Shown: piece by piece, positions 12,123 to 22,328 of the stretch
How the letters are laid out: each line of letters opens with the position of its first letter
Numbering within the stretch: the stretch's first letter is position 1
Program-made: the position numbers and the translations under genes
The notes under the pieces: model-generated
Database searches by the model: none
Told to the model about the DNA's origin: nothing
The model's input: only the letters and a program-made list of their open reading frames with translations
NCBI GenBank assembly: GCA_051294375.1
Contig: CM119270.1
Coordinates: 17,891,710-17,955,709 of the forward strand
Source of the DNA: Paraspadella gotoi
Taxonomy: Eukaryota; Chaetognatha
DNA: 64,000 bases
Reading direction: 5' to 3'

Positions 12123-12470
12123 TCGCGTGAAAGGAAAAGTCACGTGACGAGGGAATCACCCGACGGTGAATCACACGAACTTAATCCAGTGACGAGGGAA
12201 TCTCTCAACGTGAGATCGCGTGAAAGGAAAAGTCACATGATGAGGGAATCACGCAACAGTGAATCACACGAACGTAATCGATTGACGAGGGAATCTCTTG
12301 ACATGAGATCGCGTGAAAGGAAATCACGTGAGAAAAGTCACGTGACGAGGGAATCACCCGACGGTGAATCACGTGAACGTAATCCAGTGACGAGGGAATC
12401 TCTCGACGTGAGATCGCGTGAAAGGAAATCACGTGATAAAAGTCATGCGGCGAGGTCATCACGTGACGAG
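12123..12470. repeat. CACGTG-rich 93-bp minisatellite
   Basis: A unit of about 93 bp is repeated just over three times (starts near 12123, 12216, 12309 and, after a 12-bp insertion, 12414). One plus-strand frame stays open through 12081-12554 and repeats SRERKS...TRES..., but the minus strand is also open over much of it, so the openness follows from the repeat sequence. I count about eight CACGTG cores at 12050-12470, several as the full palindrome TCACGTGA or GTCACGTGAC, the site bound by bHLH-zip factors of the USF/MITF/Myc type. Whether it is regulatory, coding or inert is not decidable here. Confidence 0.75.
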
Positions 12471-12760
12471 GTGAATCCCGACGGCGGTGAACGATGGAAA
12501 GCGATGGAAGCGCGCAAAGTGAGAATGGATGGAGGACAACGAGGAAACCTGTGAACCCTGAGGACACAACAAACGAAACGTCGACGCTTGAAAAAAAAAG
12601 AAGAAACGATTTTTTTGTGAAAAGAAAAAAAAATCGAATTCATATTCGAGAATCGAAACAGAAGGAATAATTTTTTGAGTCCCAAAAAAAATATGAGGAT
12701 GTGAAACAAGAGTAAAAATTAACTGTTATGCACGAAGAGTCATCCCATGCACAGGTATAA

Positions 12761-12930
12761 GTTAGAACTTGAGAGAAATAATTTCGTATGAGGTTTCATG
12801 TGCAATATTGATGTAGACTTATTTTCGGTTGTACTCTTACTCACTACCAATGAATTATGTCTTGGAAAAATGGTAATTTGAAAAATTGCGCATGAAACCT
12901 CATACGAAATTATTTCTATTAAGTTTTAAC
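12761..12930. repeat. Long inverted repeat (hairpin or MITE-like element)
   Basis: The 47-bp arm at 12761-12807 pairs with 12884-12930 with only about six mismatches; the core ATAATTTCGTATGAGGTTTC is perfect. The loop is 76 bp. It has the shape of a small palindromic transposon remnant or a hairpin-RNA precursor. I see no clear target-site duplication and no transposase. Confidence 0.8.
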
Positions 12931-13330
12931 TGTTTTTATTTTCATTACATAGCTTGTTTTCTAGATGGTAACAATTTCAAAAATTTCCCTTTTTTTTCTT
13001 GGCTCAAATTTGGTTTTCTTCCTGTTGTTCTTTCTTTTCAGATTTCATTCATTTTCCCTCTTTTTTTCTTTTATTCATTGGCGATGCAGTAACTGACGGA
13101 CAGACCGACCGAAAAAAAAGCGTCTCATCGAGTCTCTCCCTCGTCCGCGACCAAAGAATTGATTTACCGTCAAAGCGGAAAATCGGCTGAGATAAAACGG
13201 CGAATAAATCAAAAGCGAAAAGTCCATAAAGACGCGCACTTACCTTCCGCTCAACTCAACTCACCTTACCTTATCCGATGACTAAAGAGGCCTCACGTCG
13301 TCGTATCGTAATATCTAAACGGGTTTTCAA

Positions 13331-13371
<41 letters not shown>

Positions 13372-14500
13372 GTTATCCCCGTCTTATCGCTGATAAGATG
13401 ATAATATCAGAACGGAGAGTTGGAAGGAAGGTGGTCGAGATAAAAAAAATGGCGAACGAAATGAGATGAATCGATTTATTGAAATCAGAAAAGCGAACGG
13501 AATCGAATTGGCTAATTGTACAAAGCGGCATTCATTTTTAACCTGGGACAGGGATAGAGAGAAAGAAAGAAAAAAAAACGTTTGTTCACAATTGTAAACT
13601 CAACAATACTGAAAAGAATTATAAAGACATTCGGTAAAGTTTTTGGGAACAGAGAAAGAGCAAAATAATATTTTAGCTTTGGAATTACCAAATAAATTCG
13701 ATTGGCTGTTATTATCTTTTTTTCTATCCTAATACTTCACTGGGTTAATGGGGACGATTCCTGCGATGGAGTCGAGAGGTGAAGTGGCACCGTTCCAAAA
13801 AATGATGGTGATAGGAGAAATCCATTGTTGAGGTCGGGAGTTCGTGAATAAAGAATGAAGAGGAAAGAATGAAGTAAATAATGAATCAAAGTCGTTGAGC
13901 TCATTACGTTGTTGACCAGAAGAGAAGAGAAACGAAAACAGAAGAAAACAAAGGCGTTCCAAGATTGTTTTGTGGTTTGTGATGGTCTCTTAACGCGTCT
14001 TGTTTTGTTTAAAAAAAAAATTGATACACGATTGAACAAAAAAACAAAAACAACAAAAACCCAACGAAAAAAAAAAATGATTGAAAGACGAAACGTGTGA
14101 GTTTTACGCGTTTCACTCCGGTAAGAAAAAAATCTTGCCACTCCTGTTCGAAAATGGCGCCGTCGCTCCGCGACAACAAATCAAATTATGATCCTGCTCA
14201 CGGGAATAATCACCGTCATAATCACCATCTCTTTCACTTACTTTTTCCGCCGACTTGTTCACGTCGCCCATGCACAATTACGATTCCCCAATCTTTGATA
14301 CAATCACAATCCCAAATCGCAATCACAATTGCTGTCCATCTTTTCCTCTGTTGCCGCCTCGAGCCTTCCTTCCCTCTTCCTTCTAATGATCCCTTACCCT
14401 ACTCAATAATCGCGACCCGTTTCGGTGAACCCTTACCCTTGCCCTTACCCTACCCGAGACCAAACTTCGTTGTTAATTCCTCTCGCGTTTCACTAAAGTC
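12931..14500. other. Non-coding stretch with a (GTC)n microsatellite
   Basis: Mixed AT-rich sequence. A (GTC)n tract lies at 13331-13372. Several ACAAAAAC-type A/C runs occur near 14040. No exon is supported apart from the donor-like site at 13244. Confidence 0.5.
13244..13330 (-). other. Possible non-coding exon end (consensus splice donor on the minus strand)
   Basis: On the minus strand CGGAAG|GTAAGT is a full consensus 5' splice site, with the exon side ending at 13244. The sequence before it has no convincing coding frame, so it could be a 5' untranslated exon, for instance of the minus-strand ephrin gene. The upstream limit given is a guess. A chance match is quite possible. Confidence 0.25.
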
Positions 14501-14509
14501 GAACTGACT

Positions 14510-15771
14510 TTGCATTTCTCATCCTCCGATCAGACTTCACTCCTTCCTCCGTCAATCCATAGTCATCGCTGCCTCCCTTTGCTCTTTCTTCCTCCTCTTT
14601 CTCCAGTTTACTCTCTCTGTTCTTTTTCCTTCCTCCCTCCCACCTCATCCTCCCCCTCTACCACGTCTCCCTTCCTTCCTCCATCCCTTCCTCCCTGCAC
14701 CCTCACCTCGTTCCTCCCTTCCTCTCCCCCCCACTTCGCCTATCATTCCTCACATCCCTTCCTCCCTCACCTTAACCTCCATTCCCCTTCCCTCTCACCA
14801 CTTCTCTCCCCTTCCTCCCTTCCTTCCTTATTTCTCCGTCGTTCCTATCCCCTTTTCTTCTACCCCATCCTTCCCTTCCTACCTTCTCCTCTCCGCTTTC
14901 CCCTTCCCTAATCCCCACCTCCATCCCTTCCCTCTCCCATCTCCCTTTCTTCACCTCCGCAATCCTCACCTTCTAACTTTCTATCTGTCCTTTTTCTTTC
15001 ACCCACGAGCAAAATCAGAGTCGTCACCGTTTCGCTTTTCACTTTTTCTTTTCTTTTTCTCTATTTCTCTTTTCTTCTTTTCTCCTTTTTATCGATTTTC
15101 CTTTGATTTCACATTACTCTTTCTCCGCTTCCCCCACCTTATTTCTATTTTACTGTCATCAATTTTTTCTCTTTTCTTCTCTTCTCTCGCCTCCCAGCGC
15201 GAGTCAACATCACCGCCGAAGAAACCGTGCACGGGACGTCCTCTCTCATCTCTCTCTCTCTCTCTCTCGTCTCCTCTCCTCTCCCTCTCTCCGCGCTCCG
15301 CAGCTCTCTCCCCGTTTTCCCTCCTCTCCTCTTTCTCATCAACTCTCTCTTCTCTACTCTCTCTCTCACAGTGTGTCTCTATCTGTCTCCGTTTCACACA
15401 TACTGTCTCCGTCTCTTCTTGAAGTCTTTTCATTCTCCACACAACGGTCTTGGCGTTTTTTTTTTCTGGTCCAATCTGGCCATTTCTCTCATCTCCTCCT
15501 TCTCATCACACTCTCTCCTCGTCATGTCGTNNNNNNNNNNNNNNNNNNNNNNNNNCATCCGCAATCCTCACCTCTAACTTTCTATCTTCCTTTTTTCTCA
15601 CCCACGAGACAAAATCAGAGTCGTCAGCCGTTTTTCGCTTTTTCACTTTTTCTTTTCTTTTTCTCTATTTCTCTTTTTTCTCTTTTTCTCTTTTTCTCTT
15701 TTTCTTTTGATTTTTCACATTACTTTTCTCCTTCCCACCTTTTTTCTATTTTCTGTCTCAATTTTTTCTCT
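14510..15771. repeat. Polypyrimidine region with a duplicated flank around a 25-N gap
   Basis: Nearly pure C/T sequence with CCTTCCTCC and (CT)n runs. The segment at 14953-15170 (CCGCAATCCTCACC onward) recurs at 15557-15771 with many single-base gains and losses, on the two sides of the gap at 15531-15555. Open frames here are Ser/Pro/Leu low-complexity and not genes. Confidence 0.75.
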
Positions 15772-16125
15772 NNNNNNNNNNNNNNNNNNNNNNNNNNNNN
15801 NNNNNNNNNNNNNNNNNNNNNNNNNNNNNNNNNNNNNNNNNNNNNNNNNNNNNNNNNNNNNNNNNNNNNNNNNNNNNNNNNNNNNNNNNNNNNNNNNNNN
15901 NNNNNNNNNNNNNNNNNNNNNNNNNNNNNNNNNNNNNNNNNNNNNNNNNNNNNNNNNNNNNNNNNNNNNNNNNNNNNNNNNNNNNNNNNNNNNNNNNNNN
16001 NNNNNNNNNNNNNNNNNNNNNNNNNNNNNNNNNNNNNNNNNNNNNNNNNNNNNNNNNNNNNNNNNNNNNNNNNNNNNNNNNNNNNNNNNNNNNNNNNNNN
16101 NNNNNNNNNNNNNNNNNNNNNNNNN

Positions 16126-17820
16126 AAAAAAAACACTGTCTCTCCGCGCGTGAGCTGATTTTGTGATCCGTGAGCAGCAGCTCACTAGAGAACTGTTTTC
16201 ACACTGAGTGAACCGAGTCTGTCTGCTCGCGACGGCGACGACGACCAATAAGACGACGACGACAGCATCGCAGACGAAAGACGACGACGGCTCGTTTCCA
16301 TGGCACCATGGTGTTGGTCGCGGGCCTCCCCCGCTTATGGTGCGAGCCCCAGATCCCGGCCATGAGTCACGCTCTCTCTCTCTCTCGTTGCCTGGATGCT
16401 GGGCTGCTTAGATTCTGTGTTTCGTCGTTGTCGTCGTCGTCGCTGTCGTCGTCGTCTTTGCTTTTCTATCTAAAGAAAAAAAATCATTTTGTAAATACAT
16501 CGTGAGATTCGAAGATAAAACGAAAAGCGTGAAAACGATCATTATCTTCTTCAATTTTACGAAAGCAACTGTGCAAAGGAAGCAACGTTTTGCGCTGCGA
16601 TTTTTCTCGGATGAAACAAACAAGAGGACAATGTCGTTTAGCAGAAGGTTTGACATTGAAATCCAAGACGCCTTCATTTTTAACGTCTGCAATATTAAAT
16701 ACCACGCGTAATGGGAACTAAGTATCTATTTGTTTATCTATACATCTTAGTTTTTATAGATTGGTTAATTTGGATTGTTTTAACACAATTTATCCTTTTT
16801 CATCTATTATCAGTTTCGTCACAGCGAGAACAACATCCACGTCATCAACAAAAACAACACAAACAAAAAACTGAAACAAAGCAAAACAAAAACAAAAACA
16901 AATCACCCGTTGCGACGAAAACGCTTATGCAGTGAAAATCAACCTACTTTTGCCTTTAGCTCCAAATATATATATATTAACTAAATAAAACTGATAAACC
17001 GATACAAAAACAAATATTATTAAAAAAAATAATCTGCACTCAATCGTTACTCGCACAAAAAAAAAAAGGACACAAAGAGAAAGTAAGAAAAGCAGCTGAG
17101 TTAATCTCACATCTGTACGACAGGTTTTTCACTTTTCACTTATCACTTATCACTTCCTTCACACAATCTTGCGATCGCTCCAATCGGAATTCAGGCTAAG
17201 GATTTAAAACGTTTACTGTATTTCTTAAGTGTTCGTCTATTACGTAACTGGCCGTAACATAGCCGATTCGTAATTTAAGTGTACGTGTACTTTACGCTAT
17301 TTTCGTACTCGTAATCTCGTGTTTGTAACGTCAAAGGAAAACAAAACGTCTTCAAACTTTTGTGTTTCAAAAGTAAAAAAAAACAAAAAAACAAAACAAA
17401 AAATCTGGTTAGTTATTTTTTTTTCTCGTTCGTGAAATGGAAAAGTGAATTTCTTTCACGTCTGACCCACGAAAAATAAAAACCCTTTGCGTGAAGACGA
17501 CTTATTCACCCCGTGAGTCGTGATTGGTTCTTCACTTTGACCCTCACGCAGAATATATTTTGGTGATTCTGGTCGTGATTTTCACCCGCGCTGACTCGGT
17601 CTCTCACCTTTTGACGAAGAAAACAAAACGTGCAAATATTGACGTCTGTTACATCCGTCATCGTTACATTCTTCCCGTATGTAATAAATTCAAACGATAT
17701 AATAACATCGATAATCCTGCACTGCATATTCGACCAAGGCCGGTCTATTCTTTCCCATCCCTGTCCAATTCCTTAAAATCCCAGCCAATCCCAATTATTA
17801 CAGTAATTCCAGTCGATCCC
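16126..17820. other. Non-coding stretch with short CpG-rich part
   Basis: 16200-16460 is rich in CGA/GTC triplets and CpG; it includes CCATGGCACCATGG and a short (CT)n tract. The rest is AT-rich with A/C runs near 16840-16900. No exon supported. Confidence 0.45.
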
Positions 17821-17821
17821 A

Positions 17822-18002
17822 GTTCATCCTACTCCAGTCCATCCGAGGTGACTCCTGTTTATCCCAATCGACTCCAGTACATCCCAATCGACTCCAGTCC
17901 ATCCGAGGTGACTCCAGTACATCCCAATCGACTCCAGTCCATCCGAGGTGACACCAGTACATCCCAATCGACTCCTGTACATCCCAATCGACTCCAGTCC
18001 AT
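17822..18002. repeat. 21-bp / 42-bp tandem repeat
   Basis: Alternating 21-bp subunits of the form CATCCCAATCGACTCCAGTA and CATCCGAGGTGACTCCAGTA make a 42-bp higher-order repeat with several copies. Both strands are open across it because the period is a multiple of three. Confidence 0.85.
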
Positions 18003-18266
18003 CCTCGTCCACGCCAATCCGTGTCCCAGTACATCGAAGTCTCTTCCATCTCTGTCTCTATCTTCGTCGCTTCTTTCCCCGTCGTCTCCCGTCGGCGGCT
18101 TCATTTTTCATCGTCTCCTTCTTCTTCTCCGTTTCTTCTTCCTTAATTATTCTCTCATTTCTACTTCTTCGTTTCTCCTTCTCCTGTCCTTTTTCTCGGT
18201 TCTGAACGAGGTTTGAAAAATCGTTTTTGAACGGCATCGGAATACAATACTCGATACAATATTTAT

Positions 18267-18268
<2 letters not shown>

Positions 18269-18331
<63 letters not shown>

Positions 18332-18340
18332 AGGAAGAGA
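18269..18340. repeat. (GA)n microsatellite
   Basis: Nearly perfect (AG)n of about 60 bp followed by an imperfect tail. Confidence 0.95.
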
Positions 18341-18676
18341 GAGATATGCTTCTTAACATGTATGGAGATGTTAGAAAGCTATAATTTCAATTTTAAATAC
18401 GCATTTAAAATCTTGAAGTTACTAATGAATAGAATTCAACAGATGATAAAATAAAACATACGTATCGTTCATTGAGAGATAACAAAATAAAATAGTTTTT
18501 TTTTCTTTCATACGTACAAGTTTTTTCTTTTAAACCAACGACTGAGTTTGATAAAATATCATTTTATGACGTCATAACGTGATGACGTGATTACGTAACC
18601 CGATTCTTAACGATTCTTCAAATCATTTTTTTTCGAACCGAAAGATCGAAAAAGTTCAACTCTACTGGCCTATCGA

Positions 18677-18815
18677 CTTCGCCTTTCCTCCCCTCTCTCT
18701 TCGCCTTTTCTCCCTCCATCTTCGCCGCTCTCCATCGCCCCTTATTTCGCCTTTCCTCCCCTCCCTCTTCGCCTTTCCTCCCCTCACTCTTCGCCGCTCT
18801 CCATCGCCCTTTCGT
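18677..18815. repeat. Pyrimidine-rich tandem repeat
   Basis: TTCGCCTTTCCTCCCCTC and TTCGCCGCTCTCCATCGCCC blocks recur in the same order, giving about two copies of a ~70-bp unit. Confidence 0.7.
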
Positions 18816-19086
18816 CGTATCACGTTCGATTCAGACTTCGCCTATCATCGAGCGTCACTTCCGGACGCCGGCACGCCCACTCCACGCCCATTTCGAGGGT
18901 TTAAGGGTCGCCTCCGCGCGAGGAGGGTCGCGAGTTCTTCTATTTCGTCGTCTTCCATTTATTCTTCGTCATCGTCAAACGTCAAAACTCCGCACACGTT
19001 AATTCTCCAACATTTGTCCATTTCATTTAATCGACGCGTCTCAATCAAATCCTGACTTCGAAACGCTTTTCCATCAAAGCCAAATC

Positions 19087-19306
19087 TCTTTGTCATCATC
19101 TTCGTCATCCGTGTCATATCTCGCCATACCTCTTTGTCATCATCTTCTTCATCCAAGTCATATCTCGCCATACCTCTTTGTCATCATCTTCTTCATCCGA
19201 GTCATATCTCGCCATACCTCTTTGTCATCATCTTCTTCATCCGACACATATCTCACCATACCTCTTTGTCATCATCTTCGTCATCCGATTCATATCGTGC
19301 CAAAGA
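19087..19306. repeat. 44-bp tandem repeat, five copies
   Basis: The string CTCTTTGTCATCATCTT starts at 19087, 19131, 19175, 19219 and 19263, an exact 44-bp period, with few differences between units. Frames through it are open in several phases and are not evidence of coding. Confidence 0.92.
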
Positions 19307-19974
19307 TGTCGTTGTCTCGCCTTCCAAAATACATATAGTCCAATCGTACTACAGACTAAAAAAAAAAAACTAAGGAAGTGTATCGTAACCCATTGAACTT
19401 GAACTGCAACGTTAGAACCGTTAAGTTGAGAAAGAGAAAGTTTAAAATATTCCAAATTAAACCAAGTTGTACAATAAAAAAAAGTATTTGTCGCGAAAAC
19501 TTGAGCTAAAAAATCTCGGTTTCCCCATTTTTTTTGTGGTTTTGAAACATAAAGGAGAAAAACATAATCTCGACTTTGGAGGAAAAAAAGAAGAAAAGTG
19601 GATTTCTTAACGAGGAGAGTCGCGACGTCGTTACGCTACACTCAATACTTCATCCCTTCCACTCTCTACTCGAACTGAGAACCTTCGTCTCTTCATCTCT
19701 CATCAACTTTCAAACCTCATCTTTTCCACTCTCAACTCGGTATATCTTCTACTCTTAACCACCTCGACAACTCACCTTTTTCTCCCAATACGTTTCGCAT
19801 GCACTGACCATAACTTACCACGACTTATCCTCGCCTCCCTCTCTCCTCCCTCCCGACCAAATTCAACCCAATTCTCAACTTCGTCGTAAAAGATCAAAAT
19901 ATTTCCACCATTTTTTTTTCGACTGCAGCTAAAAACTCTTTTTCGCGCCAATACACAACTCCGGCTATTCGCCC
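19307..19974. other. Non-coding stretch
   Basis: No repeat, exon or RNA gene recognised up to the gap. Confidence 0.45.
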
Positions 19975-20293
19975 NNNNNNNNNNNNNNNNNNNNNNNNNN
20001 NNNNNNNNNNNNNNNNNNNNNNNNNNNNNNNNNNNNNNNNNNNNNNNNNNNNNNNNNNNNNNNNNNNNNNNNNNNNNNNNNNNNNNNNNNNNNNNNNNNN
20101 NNNNNNNNNNNNNNNNNNNNNNNNNNNNNNNNNNNNNNNNNNNNNNNNNNNNNNNNNNNNNNNNNNNNNNNNNNNNNNNNNNNNNNNNNNNNNNNNNNNN
20201 NNNNNNNNNNNNNNNNNNNNNNNNNNNNNNNNNNNNNNNNNNNNNNNNNNNNNNNNNNNNNNNNNNNNNNNNNNNNNNNNNNNNNNNNNNNNN

Positions 20294-20400
20294 TCCAGTT
20301 TCCGGTAAACAAGCGCCGATTCTGCCGCCGCGGCCGCTGTCGCCGCGGCCGACGCCGCCGAACCGCCGCCGCCGCAGTCGCCATCGTTTGCAGTCGCCAA
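20294..20400 (-). CDS. Possible exon, Gly/Ala-rich, partial
   Basis: The minus strand has a GC-rich block in which one frame reads DCGGGGSAASAAA followed by TAAAAAESALVYRKL before running into the gap at 20293. Third positions are mostly G or C and the segment ends in non-repetitive residues, as in N-terminal poly-Ala regions of animal regulatory proteins. A competing frame starts with ATG in a good context (ACGATGG) and gives MATAAAAV then an Arg-rich run. It could equally be a plain (GCC)n repeat in a CpG-rich promoter. Family unknown. Confidence 0.3.
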
Positions 20401-20973
20401 GACTACACGAATTCTCTTTCTCTCGCATCTTTTTTCCTTTTTTACTTTTTTTTTTCCATTTCTTATATCTATTTCCTCTCGTCCTTGACTCATGTCTCTT
20501 TAAAATCATATCTTATTAAGTTAACCTTTAAACTACTCGGCCTTAATTCTTCTATCATTGTATAAGCTTCGTTTAATTTACATAACAAATACATACAAAA
20601 CTTTAATAACGCCTCTACAACTCATATCCCCGACTGGTGACCTCAACTCGACCCCTCGTCCTCAACTACATCGGCAGCCCCATCCACCTCAACTCAACTA
20701 CATCCTCATCTCCATCAACCAATATCCTCTCCGTCTCTCGCTACTTCGTCTCCCTCTCTCTCTTTCTCTCCCAAAGGAGTTTTCAGTTTAAATGTTACTG
20801 ATCGATTGAGGGAAATTCCCGAGAGACACAGCCTCATAATCCCGACTGCCAAGAGAGAGNNNNNNNNNNNNNNNNNNNNNNNNNNNNNNNNNNNNNNNNN
20901 NNNNNNNNNNNNNNNNNNNNNNNNNNNNNNNNNNNNNNNNNNNNNNNNNNNNNNNNNNNNNNNNNNNNNNNNN

Positions 20974-21006
<33 letters not shown>
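20974..21006. repeat. (GA)n microsatellite at a gap edge
   Basis: Perfect (GA)n directly after an N gap; GAGAGA also ends the sequence before the gap, so the gap is probably a collapsed microsatellite. Confidence 0.9.
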
Positions 21007-21010
<4 letters not shown>

Positions 21011-22180
21011 CGCTCCCAAAGGACGATTCCAAAGGTCATAATCTCTCCAAAAATCTTTCCGTTTCCACCCAGTCACCGGGTCACCCCAGTCTTCCCTTTT
21101 ACTAGCGGTTATCACTCANNNNNNNNNNNNNNNNNNNNNNNNNNNNNNNNNNNNNNNNNNNNNNNNNNNNNNNNNNNNNNNNNNNNNNNNNNNNNNNNNN
21201 NNNNNNNNNNNNNNNNNNNNNNNNNNNNNNNNNNNNNNNNNNNNNNNNNNNNNNNNNNNNNNNNNNNNNNNNNNNNNNNNNNNNNNNNNNNNNNNNNNNN
21301 NNNNNNNNNNNNNNNNNNNNNNNNNNNNNNNNNNNNNNNNNNNNNNNNNNNNNNNNNNNNNNNNNNNNNNNNNNNNNNNNNNNNNNNNNNNNNNNNNNTG
21401 AGAGAGAGACGCTCACAAATTCCTCTTCGTCTTGCATCGTGTTTCTAAGACCGAAAACGTTTCCATCGGCTCACATTTTCCGGATTCCAGAACCGGAACC
21501 AAGAAGAGGAATCGTGAATTGCCCGTGACCCTTTGTATTCATTGTTGAAAATAGTCTCGGCCCTTCTTATTTATTTGAAAAAAAAAGTATAAATTGAACT
21601 ATCATAGCATAGTCCTTAAAAAACCTCAAGCATTAGCATCCTGACCTTCAGACACCGTCTCCTTCCCGACTACTTCCCGTCTCAATCCCTGAGAGAAACG
21701 GGTAAACCGACTCCAACAAACTTCCTCGTTGGAAATTCAAATATTAATCAAATTAATTAATTTTAAAACCTGGGAAAATAACCCACCGGCCAAAGAAACA
21801 ACAGGGACAGCAACTTCCACAGCAACCAACAACTTCCACCGCAACCAACATCAACTTCCACAGCAACAAACGGGNNNNNNNNNNNNNNNNNNNNNNNNNN
21901 NNNNNNNNNNNNNNNNNNNNNNNNNNNNNNNNNNNNNNNNNNNNNNNNNNNNNNNNNNNNNNNNNNNNNNNNNNNNNNNNNNNNNNNNNNNNNNNNNNNN
22001 NNNNNNNNNNNNNNNNNNNNNNNNNNNNNNNNNNNNNNNNNNNNNNNNNNNNNNNNNNNNNNNNNNNNNNNNNNNNNNNNNNNNNNNNNNNNNNNNNNNN
22101 NNNNNCCTTAAAAACCTCCGGCCTCCACCCCAGAAACCCAACTTCGAACCACCCAACCCCCTGACTACCCAACCGCCACC

Positions 22181-22328
22181 ATGCGGACGAAAACTCGGCA
22201 GCGTCGCGTTCGGTCGCGAAGCGAAGCGAAGGAATCGAAATCTGAAATGAAAGTGCCGGTGATTCATTATCCTGTGGTGAGGAAACCGGCCAACGTTGAC
22301 CTCACCTACGACGAATACATATCCAATG
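22181..22328 (+). CDS. Probable first coding exon, unknown protein
   Basis: A plus-strand start codon at 22181 sits in the near-ideal context CCGCCACCATGC. The frame runs for 49 codons to a GTAAGG splice donor at 22329, leaving phase 1. It begins MRTKTRQRRVRSRSEAKESK, is strongly basic, and continues MKVPVIHYPVVRKPANVDL with a TYDEYISN end, which has good codon composition. Without splicing the frame ends after only nine more codons, supporting the donor. A second in-frame ATG at 22247 could be the real start, with the Arg/Ser-rich part as 5' leader. I do not recognise the family. The next exon is not identified, so the gene must have a long first intron. Confidence 0.55.

Noticed and set aside
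16325-16366. tRNA-like B-box string GGTGCGAGCCCC
   Set aside because: No matching A box at the proper distance and no cloverleaf could be drawn.
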